Shown here in pieces: positions 43,299 to 51,917 of a stretch of 64,000 nucleotides of DNA; the stretch's first letter is position 1; every line of letters starts with the position of its first letter. The position numbers and the translations under genes were made by a program. The notes below the pieces were generated by a model. That model was not told the DNA's origin. It saw nothing but the letters and a program-made list of their open reading frames with translations, and ran no database searches. The DNA comes from Candidatus Sacchlamyda saccharinae (GTDB lineage Bacteria; Chlamydiota; Chlamydiia; Chlamydiales; Rhabdochlamydiaceae), in contig JAUHQI010000004.1 of NCBI GenBank assembly GCA_030408505.1, positions 992,001-1,056,000 of the forward strand. Direction: 5' to 3'.

Positions 43299-45245
43299 AT
43301 GATATTTCGTATTTTAGCGCTTTTTCTCGCCCTAGTCTTGACTGCCGCTCGCCCGCCAGAGCTCAGCCCACGTGATACAAAAAACAAAATCCAAGAAATC
43401 CTAAAAGCCCACGTAAACTACCATGAGCTCACAACGGAGCTTATCGCGAGATCTTTTGTAAACTTCCTCGAAGAAGTAGACCCAGGAAAAACCTATCTCC
43501 TTAAAAAAGAAGTGCTTATATGGACAGACCCCAGTGAAAACCTCCTCGAAGAAGCTCTAGAAAATGTGAAAAAAGAAAATTTCTCCAACTACTATGCCCT
43601 CCATGAGGCCTTGGCTCCTGCAATCAGAAGGCGAGATGAGATTGAAAAAAACATCGAGAGCAAAACTCTTGCTTCAAAAATGCAACCCTCTGATTTTAAA
43701 GATCTTGACTGGGTAGAATCTGAAAAAGAACTAGAAGAAAGGATCCTAAATATCCGCTCGCTACAAATGGAAGCTGCAGAAAAACTAGATGATGAGGTCA
43801 AAGACCAATTCATGCAGCGAATGGAAAAAAGAAGGATCAAACGGCAAGAAGAGCTTTTTCCAGCAGCTGCTAAGGAACGAAAACAGCTTACCCTCTCCCT
43901 TGTCTTAAAATCGGTCAGCTCCGCCTTGGATTCTCAAACCACCTATTTTACTCCAGCAGAAGCTAGTCAATTCATGATCCAGGTCCAACAAAGGCTTTTT
44001 GGAATTGGCGCGCAACTAAGAGACGACCTCAATGGCTTCACTCTCGTGCGGCTCCTTGAAGGAGGCCCAGCCAAAGACAGCGGCAAACTACACGCCAATG
44101 ACAAGATCATCGCCGTCAATCAAGTACCTGTAGTCGGGATGGATATAGTTGAAGCTGTGGAACTTATACGTGGCCCTAAGGGCTCAAAAGTAAACCTTAC
44201 CATTCTTCGGGAAATTGGAGAAGAGGAAGAAAAACTTCATGTTGATATCACCCGCGGTGAAGTGGTACTCACCGAAACCCGCCTAGAAAAGAGCTACGAG
44301 CCCTTTGGAGATGGGGTCATCGGCATCATCCATCTTTTCTCCTTCTACCAAGATTCTACAACCTCTTCTGCCTCTGATATCCAAGCAGCCATCGAAGAGC
44401 TGAAAAAAGAGCATAACCTCAAAGGAATTGTCCTCGATCTGCGCGACAATGCCGGAGGGCTACTCCCTCAAGCAGTAGCCGTCACAGGTCTTTTCATCAA
44501 GAAAGGGATCGTCGTTTCGGTCAAAGACAATACTGGCGAAGTCCAGCACCTACGTAATATCGATGGAAAAATCGCTTGGGACGGCCCCCTTGTCGTCCTC
44601 TCTAATAAAACGAGTGCCTCAGCAGCTGAAATTGTAGCCCAAACGCTCCAAGATTACGGTAGAGCCGTCCTCGTGGGCGATGAAACCACCTATGGAAAAG
44701 GGACCTTCCAGACCTTCACCCTCGAATCAGCCAATTACGGCAAAGTCAATCCCAAGGGAGAATTCAAAGTCACCCGCGGCAGATACTACACCGTTTCGGG
44801 CAAAAGCCCCCAACTCGTCGGCGTACGCCCCGACATCGTCGTATCTGGCATCTACTCCCAATTAGATATTGGCGAGAAATACTCAAAATTCCCTCTTGAG
44901 AACGAGTCCATTCCCCCGAATTTCCAAGATGACCTCGCAGACGTGCCTCCGATGCATCGCAATCAGATCGTCCGCCTCTACAAATTCGACCTCCAGACCA
45001 TCCTCAATACCTACAACCCCTATATGGAAATTCTCACCCGAAATTCCCAAAAGCGTGTCGAGCAGAACAAGAACTACCAGAATTTCCTCAAAGCCATTGC
45101 CGACAATGACACCCTCTCTGAAACAGCCGAGAGCTATGGCCTTTCTGACCTCCAGCTCATCGAAACCTCGAACATCATGAAAGACCTCATCCTCCTTATG
45201 CAAGCAGAAGAAGCGGAAATAGAATCAGCCCCACCAGCTGCATAG
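43299..45245 (+). CDS. tsp: tail-specific S41 protease with PDZ domain
   Basis: 648 residues. Signal peptide MIFRILALFLALVLTAARP. The N-terminal helical region (DPGKTYLLKKEVLIW and following) is typical of Prc/Tsp. The PDZ domain is at about 225-315 (GIGAQLRDDLNGFTLVRLLEGGPAKDSGKLHANDKIIAV). The S41 domain has GIVLDLRDNAGGLLPQAV, NKTSASAAEIVAQTLQDYGRAVLVGD (Ser nucleophile) and TYGKGTFQ (Lys). It processes or degrades envelope proteins. The tail AEEAEIESAPPAA is duplicated 320 bases downstream. Confidence 0.94.
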   Translation: MIFRILALFLALVLTAARPPELSPRDTKNKIQEILKAHVNYHELTTELIARSFVNFLEEVDPGKTYLLKKEVLIWTDPSENLLEEALENVKKENFSNYYALHEALAPAIRRRDEIEKNIESKTLASKMQPSDFKDLDWVESEKELEERILNIRSLQMEAAEKLDDEVKDQFMQRMEKRRIKRQEELFPAAAKERKQLTLSLVLKSVSSALDSQTTYFTPAEASQFMIQVQQRLFGIGAQLRDDLNGFTLVRLLEGGPAKDSGKLHANDKIIAVNQVPVVGMDIVEAVELIRGPKGSKVNLTILREIGEEEEKLHVDITRGEVVLTETRLEKSYEPFGDGVIGIIHLFSFYQDSTTSSASDIQAAIEELKKEHNLKGIVLDLRDNAGGLLPQAVAVTGLFIKKGIVVSVKDNTGEVQHLRNIDGKIAWDGPLVVLSNKTSASAAEIVAQTLQDYGRAVLVGDETTYGKGTFQTFTLESANYGKVNPKGEFKVTRGRYYTVSGKSPQLVGVRPDIVVSGIYSQLDIGEKYSKFPLENESIPPNFQDDLADVPPMHRNQIVRLYKFDLQTILNTYNPYMEILTRNSQKRVEQNKNYQNFLKAIADNDTLSETAESYGLSDLQLIETSNIMKDLILLMQAEEAEIESAPPAA

Positions 45246-45574
45246 TAAAGGAAAGGTAGGGCCGCTATCTTTTCTTTTGCGGGATGATCCTTTGGTCATC
45301 CCGCCCAGCACTTCGTGCCTTGAGCGGACTCTGGCTGCAGAAGCGGGAAAGCCGGCTCCGCCCCTTTCCCGTCCTCTGGAGGGCCACATGAAATCAAGTG
45401 AACGATTAACAGTATTTGAATTGGCCCTGTGAGGTGCTACGGAGGAGGGCGGAGTCCCGACAAAGTGCCCAAGCAGCCGACGGCGGCAGAGCCGCTGGGC
45501 ATGGCGACCAAAGGATCGCCATGGAAGAAGAAGAAGGAGAAATAGAATCAGCTCCACCAGCTGCTTAAAGGAAA
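45204..45574. repeat. direct duplication of the tsp 3' end flanking repeat F copy 2
   Basis: 45204-45254 and 45524-45574 are near-identical (shared core GAAATAGAATCAGC then one C/T difference then CCACCAGCTGC, followed by TAAAGGAAA). Each encodes E-I-E-S-A-P-P-A-A and a stop in the tsp frame sense. Between them lies 45255-45523, a GC-rich composite palindrome. The arrangement looks like an insertion that duplicated about 45 bp, or a recombination scar. Confidence 0.8.
45255..45523. repeat. composite palindromic repeat, family F copy 2
   Basis: The left hairpin GCGGGATGA-TCCTTTGG-TCATCCCGC is at 45279-45304 and the right hairpin ATGGCGA-CCAAAGGA-TCGCCAT at 45501-45522; the two loops are complementary. 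Second hairpins (CCAGCACTTCGTGCC on the left) and a core at 45380-45429 bounded by AGGGCCA and TGGCCCT lie inside. Related to 21888-22150 and 47970-48055. No ORF of note. This accounts for the whole gene-free stretch after tsp. Confidence 0.75.
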
Positions 45575-47836
45575 CCAAGCTCGCATTGTATCCCATGCAG
45601 ATGAGCCACCCCCAGCCCCTGCAGCACCACCTAGAGCCGGCATCCAGCTACGCAGCTTTTCCCGAACCCAAGGACTGGCGAACTTAAGTGCTTCCGGATT
45701 CTGTCGAACAGCTGCCTCAACGATTTGAAGATCGTTTTGCCATCTTTTACCAACTTCTCTAAGCATCATACCATTCTTTTTAACTGCTAAAGTGACGATT
45801 CTAGGGTCATGTCGTATTGTCCATGGTAATAAGTAAAACACTCCTACATCCTCCTCAAGAGCGGGAAGAAAAATATTGCTATTCTGTTGCAAACTGGCAC
45901 TGGCAAACTTGAACGCAGATACATTTTGCTGAATCGCCAAAGTGACGATTCTAGAATCATTTCGCAAAGCTTCGCTGGCATGCTCGAGCGCGAGTCCATT
46001 TTTCTGAACCGCCGCCATGACGATATCAAAATCATTTCGCAAATCTTTGCTGGCATGCTTGAGCCCTGACCCAGAAACAGGATCATTGACATCACTATTT
46101 ACTGCCGCTAACACAACTTCTGGATCATCCCGTAGGGCTTCATCCACCTCTCTAAGAACACTGCCATTTTGTGTTACTGCAGCCATGACGATTTTGCGAT
46201 CTTTTTGTAAATCCTCGCTGGCATACCGGAGCGCCCATCCATTGGATTGAACTGCAGCCATGGCGATTTCGCGATCTTTTTGGAAGACTTCGCTGACCCA
46301 GGGGAGTGATAAACCATTTATTCGAACAGCATTCAGAATAAAGCTCCTCTCATTTTGCAAGCCCTCACTAGCATACTGGAGCGCACATCCATCTTCCTTA
46401 ACTGCGGCTAAGACGACCTTTGGATCATTTCGCAAATCCTCGCTGGCATGCTCGAGATACCATCCACAATGCTGAATTGCTGCCATAACGATCTCTGGAT
46501 CGTTTCGCAAATCTTCACTTGCAAGTCTAAGCGCATGTCCATTATTCTGAACTGCTTCCATGACAATCCTTGGATCCTTTCGCAAATTCTCACTAGCATA
46601 TTCGAGCGCATATCCATTATTCTGAACTGCTTCCATGACAATCCTTGGATCCTTTCGCAAATTCTCACTAGCATACTGTAGCGCACGACCACCTTTCTGA
46701 ACTGCTGCTATGACGATCCTTGGATTTTTTCGCAAATTCTCACTAGCATACTTGAGCGCATATCCATCTTTCTGAACTGCTGCCATGACGATCCTTGGAT
46801 TTTTTCGAAAGCTTTCAGGAAAATCTCGGAGTCCTTTTTTACCGGACCGAATTAATGCAAGAACAATATCTGGATCTTTTTGCAACTCTGCGGGCAGGTA
46901 GTTATGAGCCATGCCATCCATCTCTAACGCGATAAGAGCAACCTCTCGAACGCTTCGTACTTCTTCTGAAAACATTTTGAAACTACCACTCACCTCCCAC
47001 TCCTGCTTACCTCTCTGTTGTGCAAACCAAGCTAAAGCAAATTCTGGATCTTTCAAAAGTTCAGTTTCCCAACTCTTCAAACCATCATGAGTACTTGCAA
47101 GACAAATTAGCTTATGTTTTTGCATTTCTGGGCTAGCAAAATGGCGTAAAGAGTTATCTAGCCAAACTGCTGCATGAACAATTTCTAAATCACTGTACAA
47201 CATATCGTCGGCAAACCTGAATGCTCTGGCTTCATTCTGAACTGCTGCTAAGACGACCTCTCGATCTTTTCGCAAGTCCTCGCTGGCATATTCGAGCGCT
47301 AGCCCATTTTGCTGAACTGCCGCTAGGACGACTTCGCGATCTTTTCGAAGATTTTCACTAGCAAACTGGAGTGCGTGTCCATTTCCCTGAACGGCCTTAA
47401 GGGCTAAATTTTTGTTATTGGAAAAAAATGGAATTTTAATGAGGTCTGTTAGAGTAGGTGTAGAAGAAAAAGAGATTTGCTTCCCATATTCTACCTCTTT
47501 GTTATAACTCTCGAGAACCAGCTGAATTAACTCTGGATTTTGAACACAGTTAGAATCTGGCCTAAAAACTGAGGCTGCAGCTGCAGCGGCTCCTCCCACA
47601 GACGCTGGTAATGGAGAAACTGTAGCGAAGGTAAAAATGCGCCAGTTATGGGGTATCATTGACTTAATAAAATCGGGTCTAGCTAGTGTCTCTCGAAATA
47701 CTCGACCAGTTTTAGCCAGCCGAGCCAGCTCTTTTATCCCTTCCTCTCCCTTTAGATGGGAACACACCTCAAATAGCATACCTTTTGGAATTGAGCTCAA
47801 ATTATTAATAGAAACAGTCCCTACATCCCCTGTCAT
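45548..47836 (-). CDS. DUF4116 repeat protein with F-box-like N-terminus (effector candidate)
   Basis: 762 residues from the ATG with AAGGTGG upstream. Residues about 14-55 (IPKGMLFEVCSHLKGEEGIKELARLAKTGRVFRETL) resemble an F-box. After about residue 150 come about 23 tandem units of 25 residues with consensus KDREVVLAAVQNNGLALEYA-SEDLR, matching DUF4116; two units are interrupted by short insertions. No signal peptide. In amoeba symbionts such eukaryote-like modular proteins are usually secreted effectors; with an F-box it could recruit a host SCF ubiquitin ligase, which is inference. The last codons (SSWWS) and stop lie in the duplicated tsp end. Confidence 0.85.
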   Translation of the reverse strand: MTGDVGTVSINNLSSIPKGMLFEVCSHLKGEEGIKELARLAKTGRVFRETLARPDFIKSMIPHNWRIFTFATVSPLPASVGGAAAAAASVFRPDSNCVQNPELIQLVLESYNKEVEYGKQISFSSTPTLTDLIKIPFFSNNKNLALKAVQGNGHALQFASENLRKDREVVLAAVQQNGLALEYASEDLRKDREVVLAAVQNEARAFRFADDMLYSDLEIVHAAVWLDNSLRHFASPEMQKHKLICLASTHDGLKSWETELLKDPEFALAWFAQQRGKQEWEVSGSFKMFSEEVRSVREVALIALEMDGMAHNYLPAELQKDPDIVLALIRSGKKGLRDFPESFRKNPRIVMAAVQKDGYALKYASENLRKNPRIVIAAVQKGGRALQYASENLRKDPRIVMEAVQNNGYALEYASENLRKDPRIVMEAVQNNGHALRLASEDLRNDPEIVMAAIQHCGWYLEHASEDLRNDPKVVLAAVKEDGCALQYASEGLQNERSFILNAVRINGLSLPWVSEVFQKDREIAMAAVQSNGWALRYASEDLQKDRKIVMAAVTQNGSVLREVDEALRDDPEVVLAAVNSDVNDPVSGSGLKHASKDLRNDFDIVMAAVQKNGLALEHASEALRNDSRIVTLAIQQNVSAFKFASASLQQNSNIFLPALEEDVGVFYLLPWTIRHDPRIVTLAVKKNGMMLREVGKRWQNDLQIVEAAVRQNPEALKFASPWVREKLRSWMPALGGAAGAGGGSSAWDTMRAWFPLSSWWS

Positions 47837-47969
47837 CCCGACCACCTTTTTATTTATTTTATAAACTATTTTACAGCAAACAATTGTAAAATCCAACCTA
47901 AACCAGTCAAATCTGAAGTATTTAACATGGCCATGAAAACTTTAGAAACCTCCTGGTCCAAGGCTCATG

Positions 47970-48055
47970 CAAATAAAGTTAAGCTTTTACTTGATTTCAT
48001 GTGCCCCTGCGCGAGGCTTGAAAGCTCGAGCACCCGAAGAATCGCCATGCAAAAA
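47970..48055. repeat. degenerate repeat family F copy 3
   Basis: 47970-48008 reads CAAATAAAGTTAAGCTTTTA and continues ACTTGATTTCATGTGCCCCT, which matches the reverse complement of the core of copy 2 (45380-45420) in most positions. Downstream GAATCGCCATGC resembles the right hairpin arm of copy 2. It lies in the 289-base region between the DUF4116 gene and gltX, which otherwise holds only a weak 45-codon frame. Confidence 0.55.
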
Positions 48056-48110
48056 GCCTATTGAGGCCCATCCATTCCCTCCTGGCTAGTAAAAATATCC
48101 CCTCCCCAGT

Positions 48111-48116
48111 TATAAT
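48111..48116 (+). promoter_or_regulatory. possible -10 box of gltX
   Basis: TATAAT ends 9 bases before the gltX ATG at 48126, so transcription would start 1-3 bases before the start codon (leaderless or nearly so). No good -35 is seen upstream. The rsmB-like gene at 9180 has the same arrangement. Confidence 0.4.
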
Positions 48117-48125
48117 TGCTGGCCT

Positions 48126-49622
48126 ATGACTGTACGTACGAGAATTGCACCATCGCCGACGGGGGACCCCCATGTGGGGACCGCCTATATGGCTCTTTTT
48201 AATTTAGTCTATGCCCACCACTTCGGGGGGAAATTTCTGCTGCGTATCGAAGATACGGATCAGAGCCGGTCGAAACCCGAATACGAAGAAAATATTTATA
48301 AGACATTGCGATGGGCTGGAATCGAATGGGACGAGGGCCCTGACAAGGGGGGCGATTATGGCCCCTACCGGCAATCGGAGCGGACAGAGATTTATCGCGA
48401 GTACTGCCAAAAGCTTTTGGATGACGGCAAAGCCTATAAGTGTTTTGCCACAGCAGAAGAGCTTTCTGAAATGCGTGAAGTGGCCAAAAAAATGGGCACG
48501 CGCATTGGTTATGACCGGCGCTACCGCAATTTAAGTGCTGAGGAAATTAAAGAGCGAGAAGACGCGGGCCAACCGTATACGATTCGGTTGAAGGTTCCGC
48601 TTACGGGTGAATGCATCTATGAAGATGAGATCAAAGGGCGCGTTGTCGTCCCATGGGCCGATGTCGATGACCAAATTCTTCTAAAATCCGACGGCTTCCC
48701 TACATACCATTTAGCCAATGTGGTCGATGATCATCTGATGAAGATCACTCATGTTATTCGTGGCGATGAGTGGATGAGCTCCACCCCTAAGCATGTCATG
48801 CTTTATGAAGCTTTTGGCTGGAAGCCGCCCGTCTTTATGCATATGCCCCTACTTTTAGGTAAGGATGGGAAAAAACTCTCTAAGAGAAAAAGCCCTACTT
48901 CGATTTTTTACTACCGCGACAGCGGGTATCTACCTGAGGCTTTTTTGAATTTCTTGTCTTTGATGGGCTATAGCATGGAAGGCGATCTGGAAATATATGA
49001 CTTAGGTACGTTTGTTAAAGCTTTTGATCCCAAACGGATCGGCGTTTCGGGCGCTTTTTTCGATGTCCAAAAACTCGACTGGATCAACCAACAGTACATC
49101 ATCAACAACATCCCAGAAAAAGATTTGTGGAAGCGGATTCACGATTGGGGCTTTCAAGATGAGCTGATGGAAAAGCTTATGCACCTTAGCCACACGAGAA
49201 TCAAGACTTTTGCCGAGTTCATCGAGCTTTGCGGATTTTTCTTTATCAACCATATTCCCCTCTCTGAAGAAGGGCTAAGTCCTAAAGGAACGCCAGGCGA
49301 TAAGGCAGCCAGTATACTCCAAACGATTATTTGGAGTATGGATGAACAAGAAAATTGGGGTCGCGATGGGATCGATACCGCTTCAAGAAAAGTGGCAGAA
49401 GTGTTTGGTGTCAATCACAAGAAAATCATTATGCCTATTCTCTACACCTCCATCACCGGCAAGCGACAAGGACCTCCCCTCTTTGATTCGGTCCAAATCC
49501 TTGGCAAAGACCGAACACGCGCCCGTCTATTGCATGCGATCGAATTTTTAGGTGGGATCTCTAATAAGAAAATGGGTCTGCTTACTAAAGCCTGGCAAGC
49601 AGAGAACTGTGGCGATATTTAG
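48126..49622 (+). CDS. gltX: glutamyl-tRNA synthetase
   Basis: 498 residues. Class I synthetase. The HIGH-like motif is [18 protein letters not shown] at the N-terminus, the KMSKS-like motif is [12 protein letters not shown] (about 254-265). [12 protein letters not shown] and [29 protein letters not shown] are also seen (core [14 protein letters not shown]). Whether it charges only tRNA-Glu or also tRNA-Gln cannot be read from the window; chlamydiae use GatCAB. The stop overlaps the small lipoprotein gene on the other strand. Confidence 0.97.
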   Translation: MTVRTRIAPSPTGDPHVGTAYMALFNLVYAHHFGGKFLLRIEDTDQSRSKPEYEENIYKTLRWAGIEWDEGPDKGGDYGPYRQSERTEIYREYCQKLLDDGKAYKCFATAEELSEMREVAKKMGTRIGYDRRYRNLSAEEIKEREDAGQPYTIRLKVPLTGECIYEDEIKGRVVVPWADVDDQILLKSDGFPTYHLANVVDDHLMKITHVIRGDEWMSSTPKHVMLYEAFGWKPPVFMHMPLLLGKDGKKLSKRKSPTSIFYYRDSGYLPEAFLNFLSLMGYSMEGDLEIYDLGTFVKAFDPKRIGVSGAFFDVQKLDWINQQYIINNIPEKDLWKRIHDWGFQDELMEKLMHLSHTRIKTFAEFIELCGFFFINHIPLSEEGLSPKGTPGDKAASILQTIIWSMDEQENWGRDGIDTASRKVAEVFGVNHKKIIMPILYTSITGKRQGPPLFDSVQILGKDRTRARLLHAIEFLGGISNKKMGLLTKAWQAENCGDI

Positions 49623-49738
49623 CGCAGCGGTTCTGGTTCAACTTCATCGTGAGAAATAATATAATGTTGGTGTGCGCCATAGTCACTACAGCCACACAGA
49701 AACAATAAAGGTAAAATAACCCAAAGTAGATAGCGCAT
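49619..49738 (-). CDS. very small lipoprotein candidate
   Basis: 39 residues: [21 protein letters not shown] then a short polar tail. A convincing lipoprotein signal with Cys at 15 and 17 (L-x-L-C-G-C); the mature peptide is about 24 residues. Weak ribosome site (GAAAG). Convergent end with gltX overlaps by 4 bases, and the start is 16 bases from the divergent cysJ-like start. It sits beside gltX where Chlamydia has the small lipoprotein OmcA, but lacks OmcA's many cysteines. Real gene likely but unproven. Confidence 0.5.
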   Translation of the reverse strand: MRYLLWVILPLLFLCGCSDYGAHQHYIISHDEVEPEPLR

Positions 49739-49754
49739 ATTTCTTTCATACACT

Positions 49755-50873
49755 ATGACAAAGTTTGATCGCAACAATCCCTTGAATGTTACCTTAAAAG
49801 ATCGGTATCCCCTTACCCGTGAAAGCTCGACGAAAGAGATCTGGCACATTACCCTCAACTTGCCCACAGAAGGGATTGAGTACCACCCTGGCGACTCGGT
49901 TGGCATCTACGCGCAAAATGATCCAGCGCTCGTCTCTCATCTCATCGAGGCCATGCAAGCAAAGGCAGATACACCGATTGTCCACAAGCGCTCTGGCAAG
50001 ACGATGGCCCTCTCCTATTTCCTTACCCACCATGCAAATCTCTCTAGGCTCACCTCTTCTTTCTTAAAATTGATCCATTCTTGCGAGAGCTGCGAGCAGA
50101 TCGAAAGCCTCCTTAGCGATAAGGAAGCCCTACGCAGTTTTCTAAGCCAAAACGACCCCCTCTTTCTCCTTCGAGACTACGCGAGCACCAAACTCCCCTT
50201 GCAAGAGCTCTGTGATCAGTTCGGCCCCCTACTCCCCCGCTTTTACTCGGTGGCCTCCTCACAAAAAACTCAAAACAAAACGCTCGATCTCACTGTAGCT
50301 CTTTTTACATGGACCCAAGGATCTGAAAAACGCTACGGCGTGGCCAGTCATTTCCTATGCAACTTGGCAACCCCTGGTGAGACTTCCATCCCCCTCTTTG
50401 TCCAGCCCGCAAACCACTTCCGACTCCCCTCTGATCATGCCACAGATATCATCATGGTCGGTCCCGGTACGGGAATCGCCCCTTTCCGAGCCTTTATGCA
50501 AGAAAGGGCACACCACAGCGCTAAGGGCAAACATCTTCTCTTTTTTGGAGAGCGATCTCGCAAAACCGACTACCTCTATGAAAAAGAATGGGCTGCTCAC
50601 GACAACCTCCATATACACACCGCTTTCTCGCGCGACCAAGAGCAAAAGATCTACGTCCAGCATCGCCTCCAGGAGAGAGCCTCTGAGATCTACCAGCTCC
50701 TTAAGGGCGGCGCCCACCTTTATATTTGTGGCGACGCAAAGGTAATGGCAAAAGATGTGGAGAAGACTCTGCTCCAAATCCTAGAAAAAGAGGGCTCTTT
50801 AACTCCTGAATCCGCTAAGGAGCAATTGAAAAGCCTCCGGAAAGAAGGCCGCTATCTTCTAGATGTGTATTGA
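49755..50873 (+). CDS. cysJ: CysJ-like NADPH flavoprotein reductase without flavodoxin domain
   Basis: 372 residues. FAD/NADPH diflavin-reductase module: FAD region RFYSVASSQ (about 188, R-x-Y-S), NADPH region GPGTGIAPFRAFMQER (about 237), FFGERSRKTDYLYEKEW, LYICGDAKVMAKDVE and the C-terminal aromatic DVY. The family form in enterics carries an N-terminal FMN domain, absent here; Chlamydia also has a short CysJ-like protein. No sulfite reductase beta subunit is nearby, so the electron acceptor is unknown. Its last 59 bases overlap the convergent ddl end. Confidence 0.9.
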   Translation: MTKFDRNNPLNVTLKDRYPLTRESSTKEIWHITLNLPTEGIEYHPGDSVGIYAQNDPALVSHLIEAMQAKADTPIVHKRSGKTMALSYFLTHHANLSRLTSSFLKLIHSCESCEQIESLLSDKEALRSFLSQNDPLFLLRDYASTKLPLQELCDQFGPLLPRFYSVASSQKTQNKTLDLTVALFTWTQGSEKRYGVASHFLCNLATPGETSIPLFVQPANHFRLPSDHATDIIMVGPGTGIAPFRAFMQERAHHSAKGKHLLFFGERSRKTDYLYEKEWAAHDNLHIHTAFSRDQEQKIYVQHRLQERASEIYQLLKGGAHLYICGDAKVMAKDVEKTLLQILEKEGSLTPESAKEQLKSLRKEGRYLLDVY

Positions 50874-51888
50874 GCCTGCCATCTTTTTTATGACGATCAA
50901 GAGCTAATTGAATCAACCGATCCAGTACATCAGTAAAAGAAACCCCCGTAGCCTCCCACATCTTTGCATACGGACTTTGACGCGTTAACCCTGGCAAGGT
51001 ATTGATCTCATTGAAATAGAGCTCTCCTTCCTCTGAGAGAAAGAGGTCCACACGTGCCATCCCCCCGCAGCAGAGCACCTGATAGGCTTTAAGCGCCATC
51101 TCCTGCGCAGAAGATAACAGCTTGTCTGATAAGGGCGCGGGGATCAGCCATTCGGCTCCATCTGGGTCGAGATATTTTGAGGCATATGAGTGCATTTCTG
51201 CCTTGGGAATAATTTGACACGGCAAAGACACCTTATTGCCCAAAAGGGCAAACTGCAACTCTACCCCTGCGATTGCTTCTTCGATGAGTACCTTTCGGTC
51301 AAAGGTAAACGCAGAATCGAGGGCGCTTATAAACTCTTGCTCATTTGTAGCTTTATTGATTCCTATAGAAGATCCAGAGCGAGCTGGTTTAATAAAATAA
51401 GGGGGCGTCAGCATCTCTTGCACCTTTTCGTAGGAAATGTTGTGCTCCTCAATGGCAAGAAAGTTGGGTGTTGCAATGCCCGCATCTCGAATAAGCCTTT
51501 TTGCCACATCCTTATCCATGCCCACTGCAGATCCCAAAACACCTGCCCCCACAAAGGGAAGATCATAAAGTCTTAAAAGACCTTGAACCGTTCCATCTTC
51601 ACCAAATGTGCCATGAAGAACTGGAAAAACCACATCAATGCTTTCTTTGCGAAGGTCTACTTCGCGAATCGATTTCCCCAAAGAAATCGCTTCCGGGTTA
51701 TCTTCATTGAACAGATAAGATTGCTCATCGTAAAAGTGCCATTTTCCATTGGGGTCGATCCCGATCAACATAACATTGTGCTTTTCTCTATCGATATTTT
51801 CGACTACATTTTTTGCTGATTGCAAGGAGACTTTATGCTCTACCGAGCGCCCACCAAAAAGCACTGCTACATTGATTTTATTAGTCAT
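50815..51888 (-). CDS. ddl: D-alanine--D-alanine ligase
   Basis: 357 residues. ATP-grasp enzyme making D-Ala-D-Ala for peptidoglycan. Motifs: VAVLFGGRSVEHKVSLQSAKN at the start, LHGTFGEDGTVQGLLRLYDLPFVGAGVLGSAVGMDK (cores HGTFGEDG and VGMDK), KPARSGSSIGINK and FNEINTLPGLTRQSPYAKMWEATG. Stand-alone, whereas in Chlamydia ddl is fused to murC. The C-terminal about 20 residues (KKDGRLNTHLEDSGLLSGGF) exceed the usual end and are antisense to the cysJ end. Confidence 0.96.
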   Translation of the reverse strand: MTNKINVAVLFGGRSVEHKVSLQSAKNVVENIDREKHNVMLIGIDPNGKWHFYDEQSYLFNEDNPEAISLGKSIREVDLRKESIDVVFPVLHGTFGEDGTVQGLLRLYDLPFVGAGVLGSAVGMDKDVAKRLIRDAGIATPNFLAIEEHNISYEKVQEMLTPPYFIKPARSGSSIGINKATNEQEFISALDSAFTFDRKVLIEEAIAGVELQFALLGNKVSLPCQIIPKAEMHSYASKYLDPDGAEWLIPAPLSDKLLSSAQEMALKAYQVLCCGGMARVDLFLSEEGELYFNEINTLPGLTRQSPYAKMWEATGVSFTDVLDRLIQLALDRHKKDGRLNTHLEDSGLLSGGFSIAP

Positions 51889-51917
51889 CGAATCAATAAT
51901 GGCAAAGAGTACTCACG

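Noticed and set aside
45255-45523. Insertion sequence after tsp
   Set aside because: The insert has flanking duplications but no transposase frame; described as a non-autonomous repeat.
47927-48064. 45-codon frame MAMKTLETSWSKAH... with a C-P-C motif before gltX
   Set aside because: Its second half is made of degenerate repeat F copy 3 and there is no ribosome site; a chance frame is more likely.
49619-49738. OmcA orthologue
   Set aside because: Position fits but the protein has only two cysteines, both in the signal region; OmcA is cysteine-rich.
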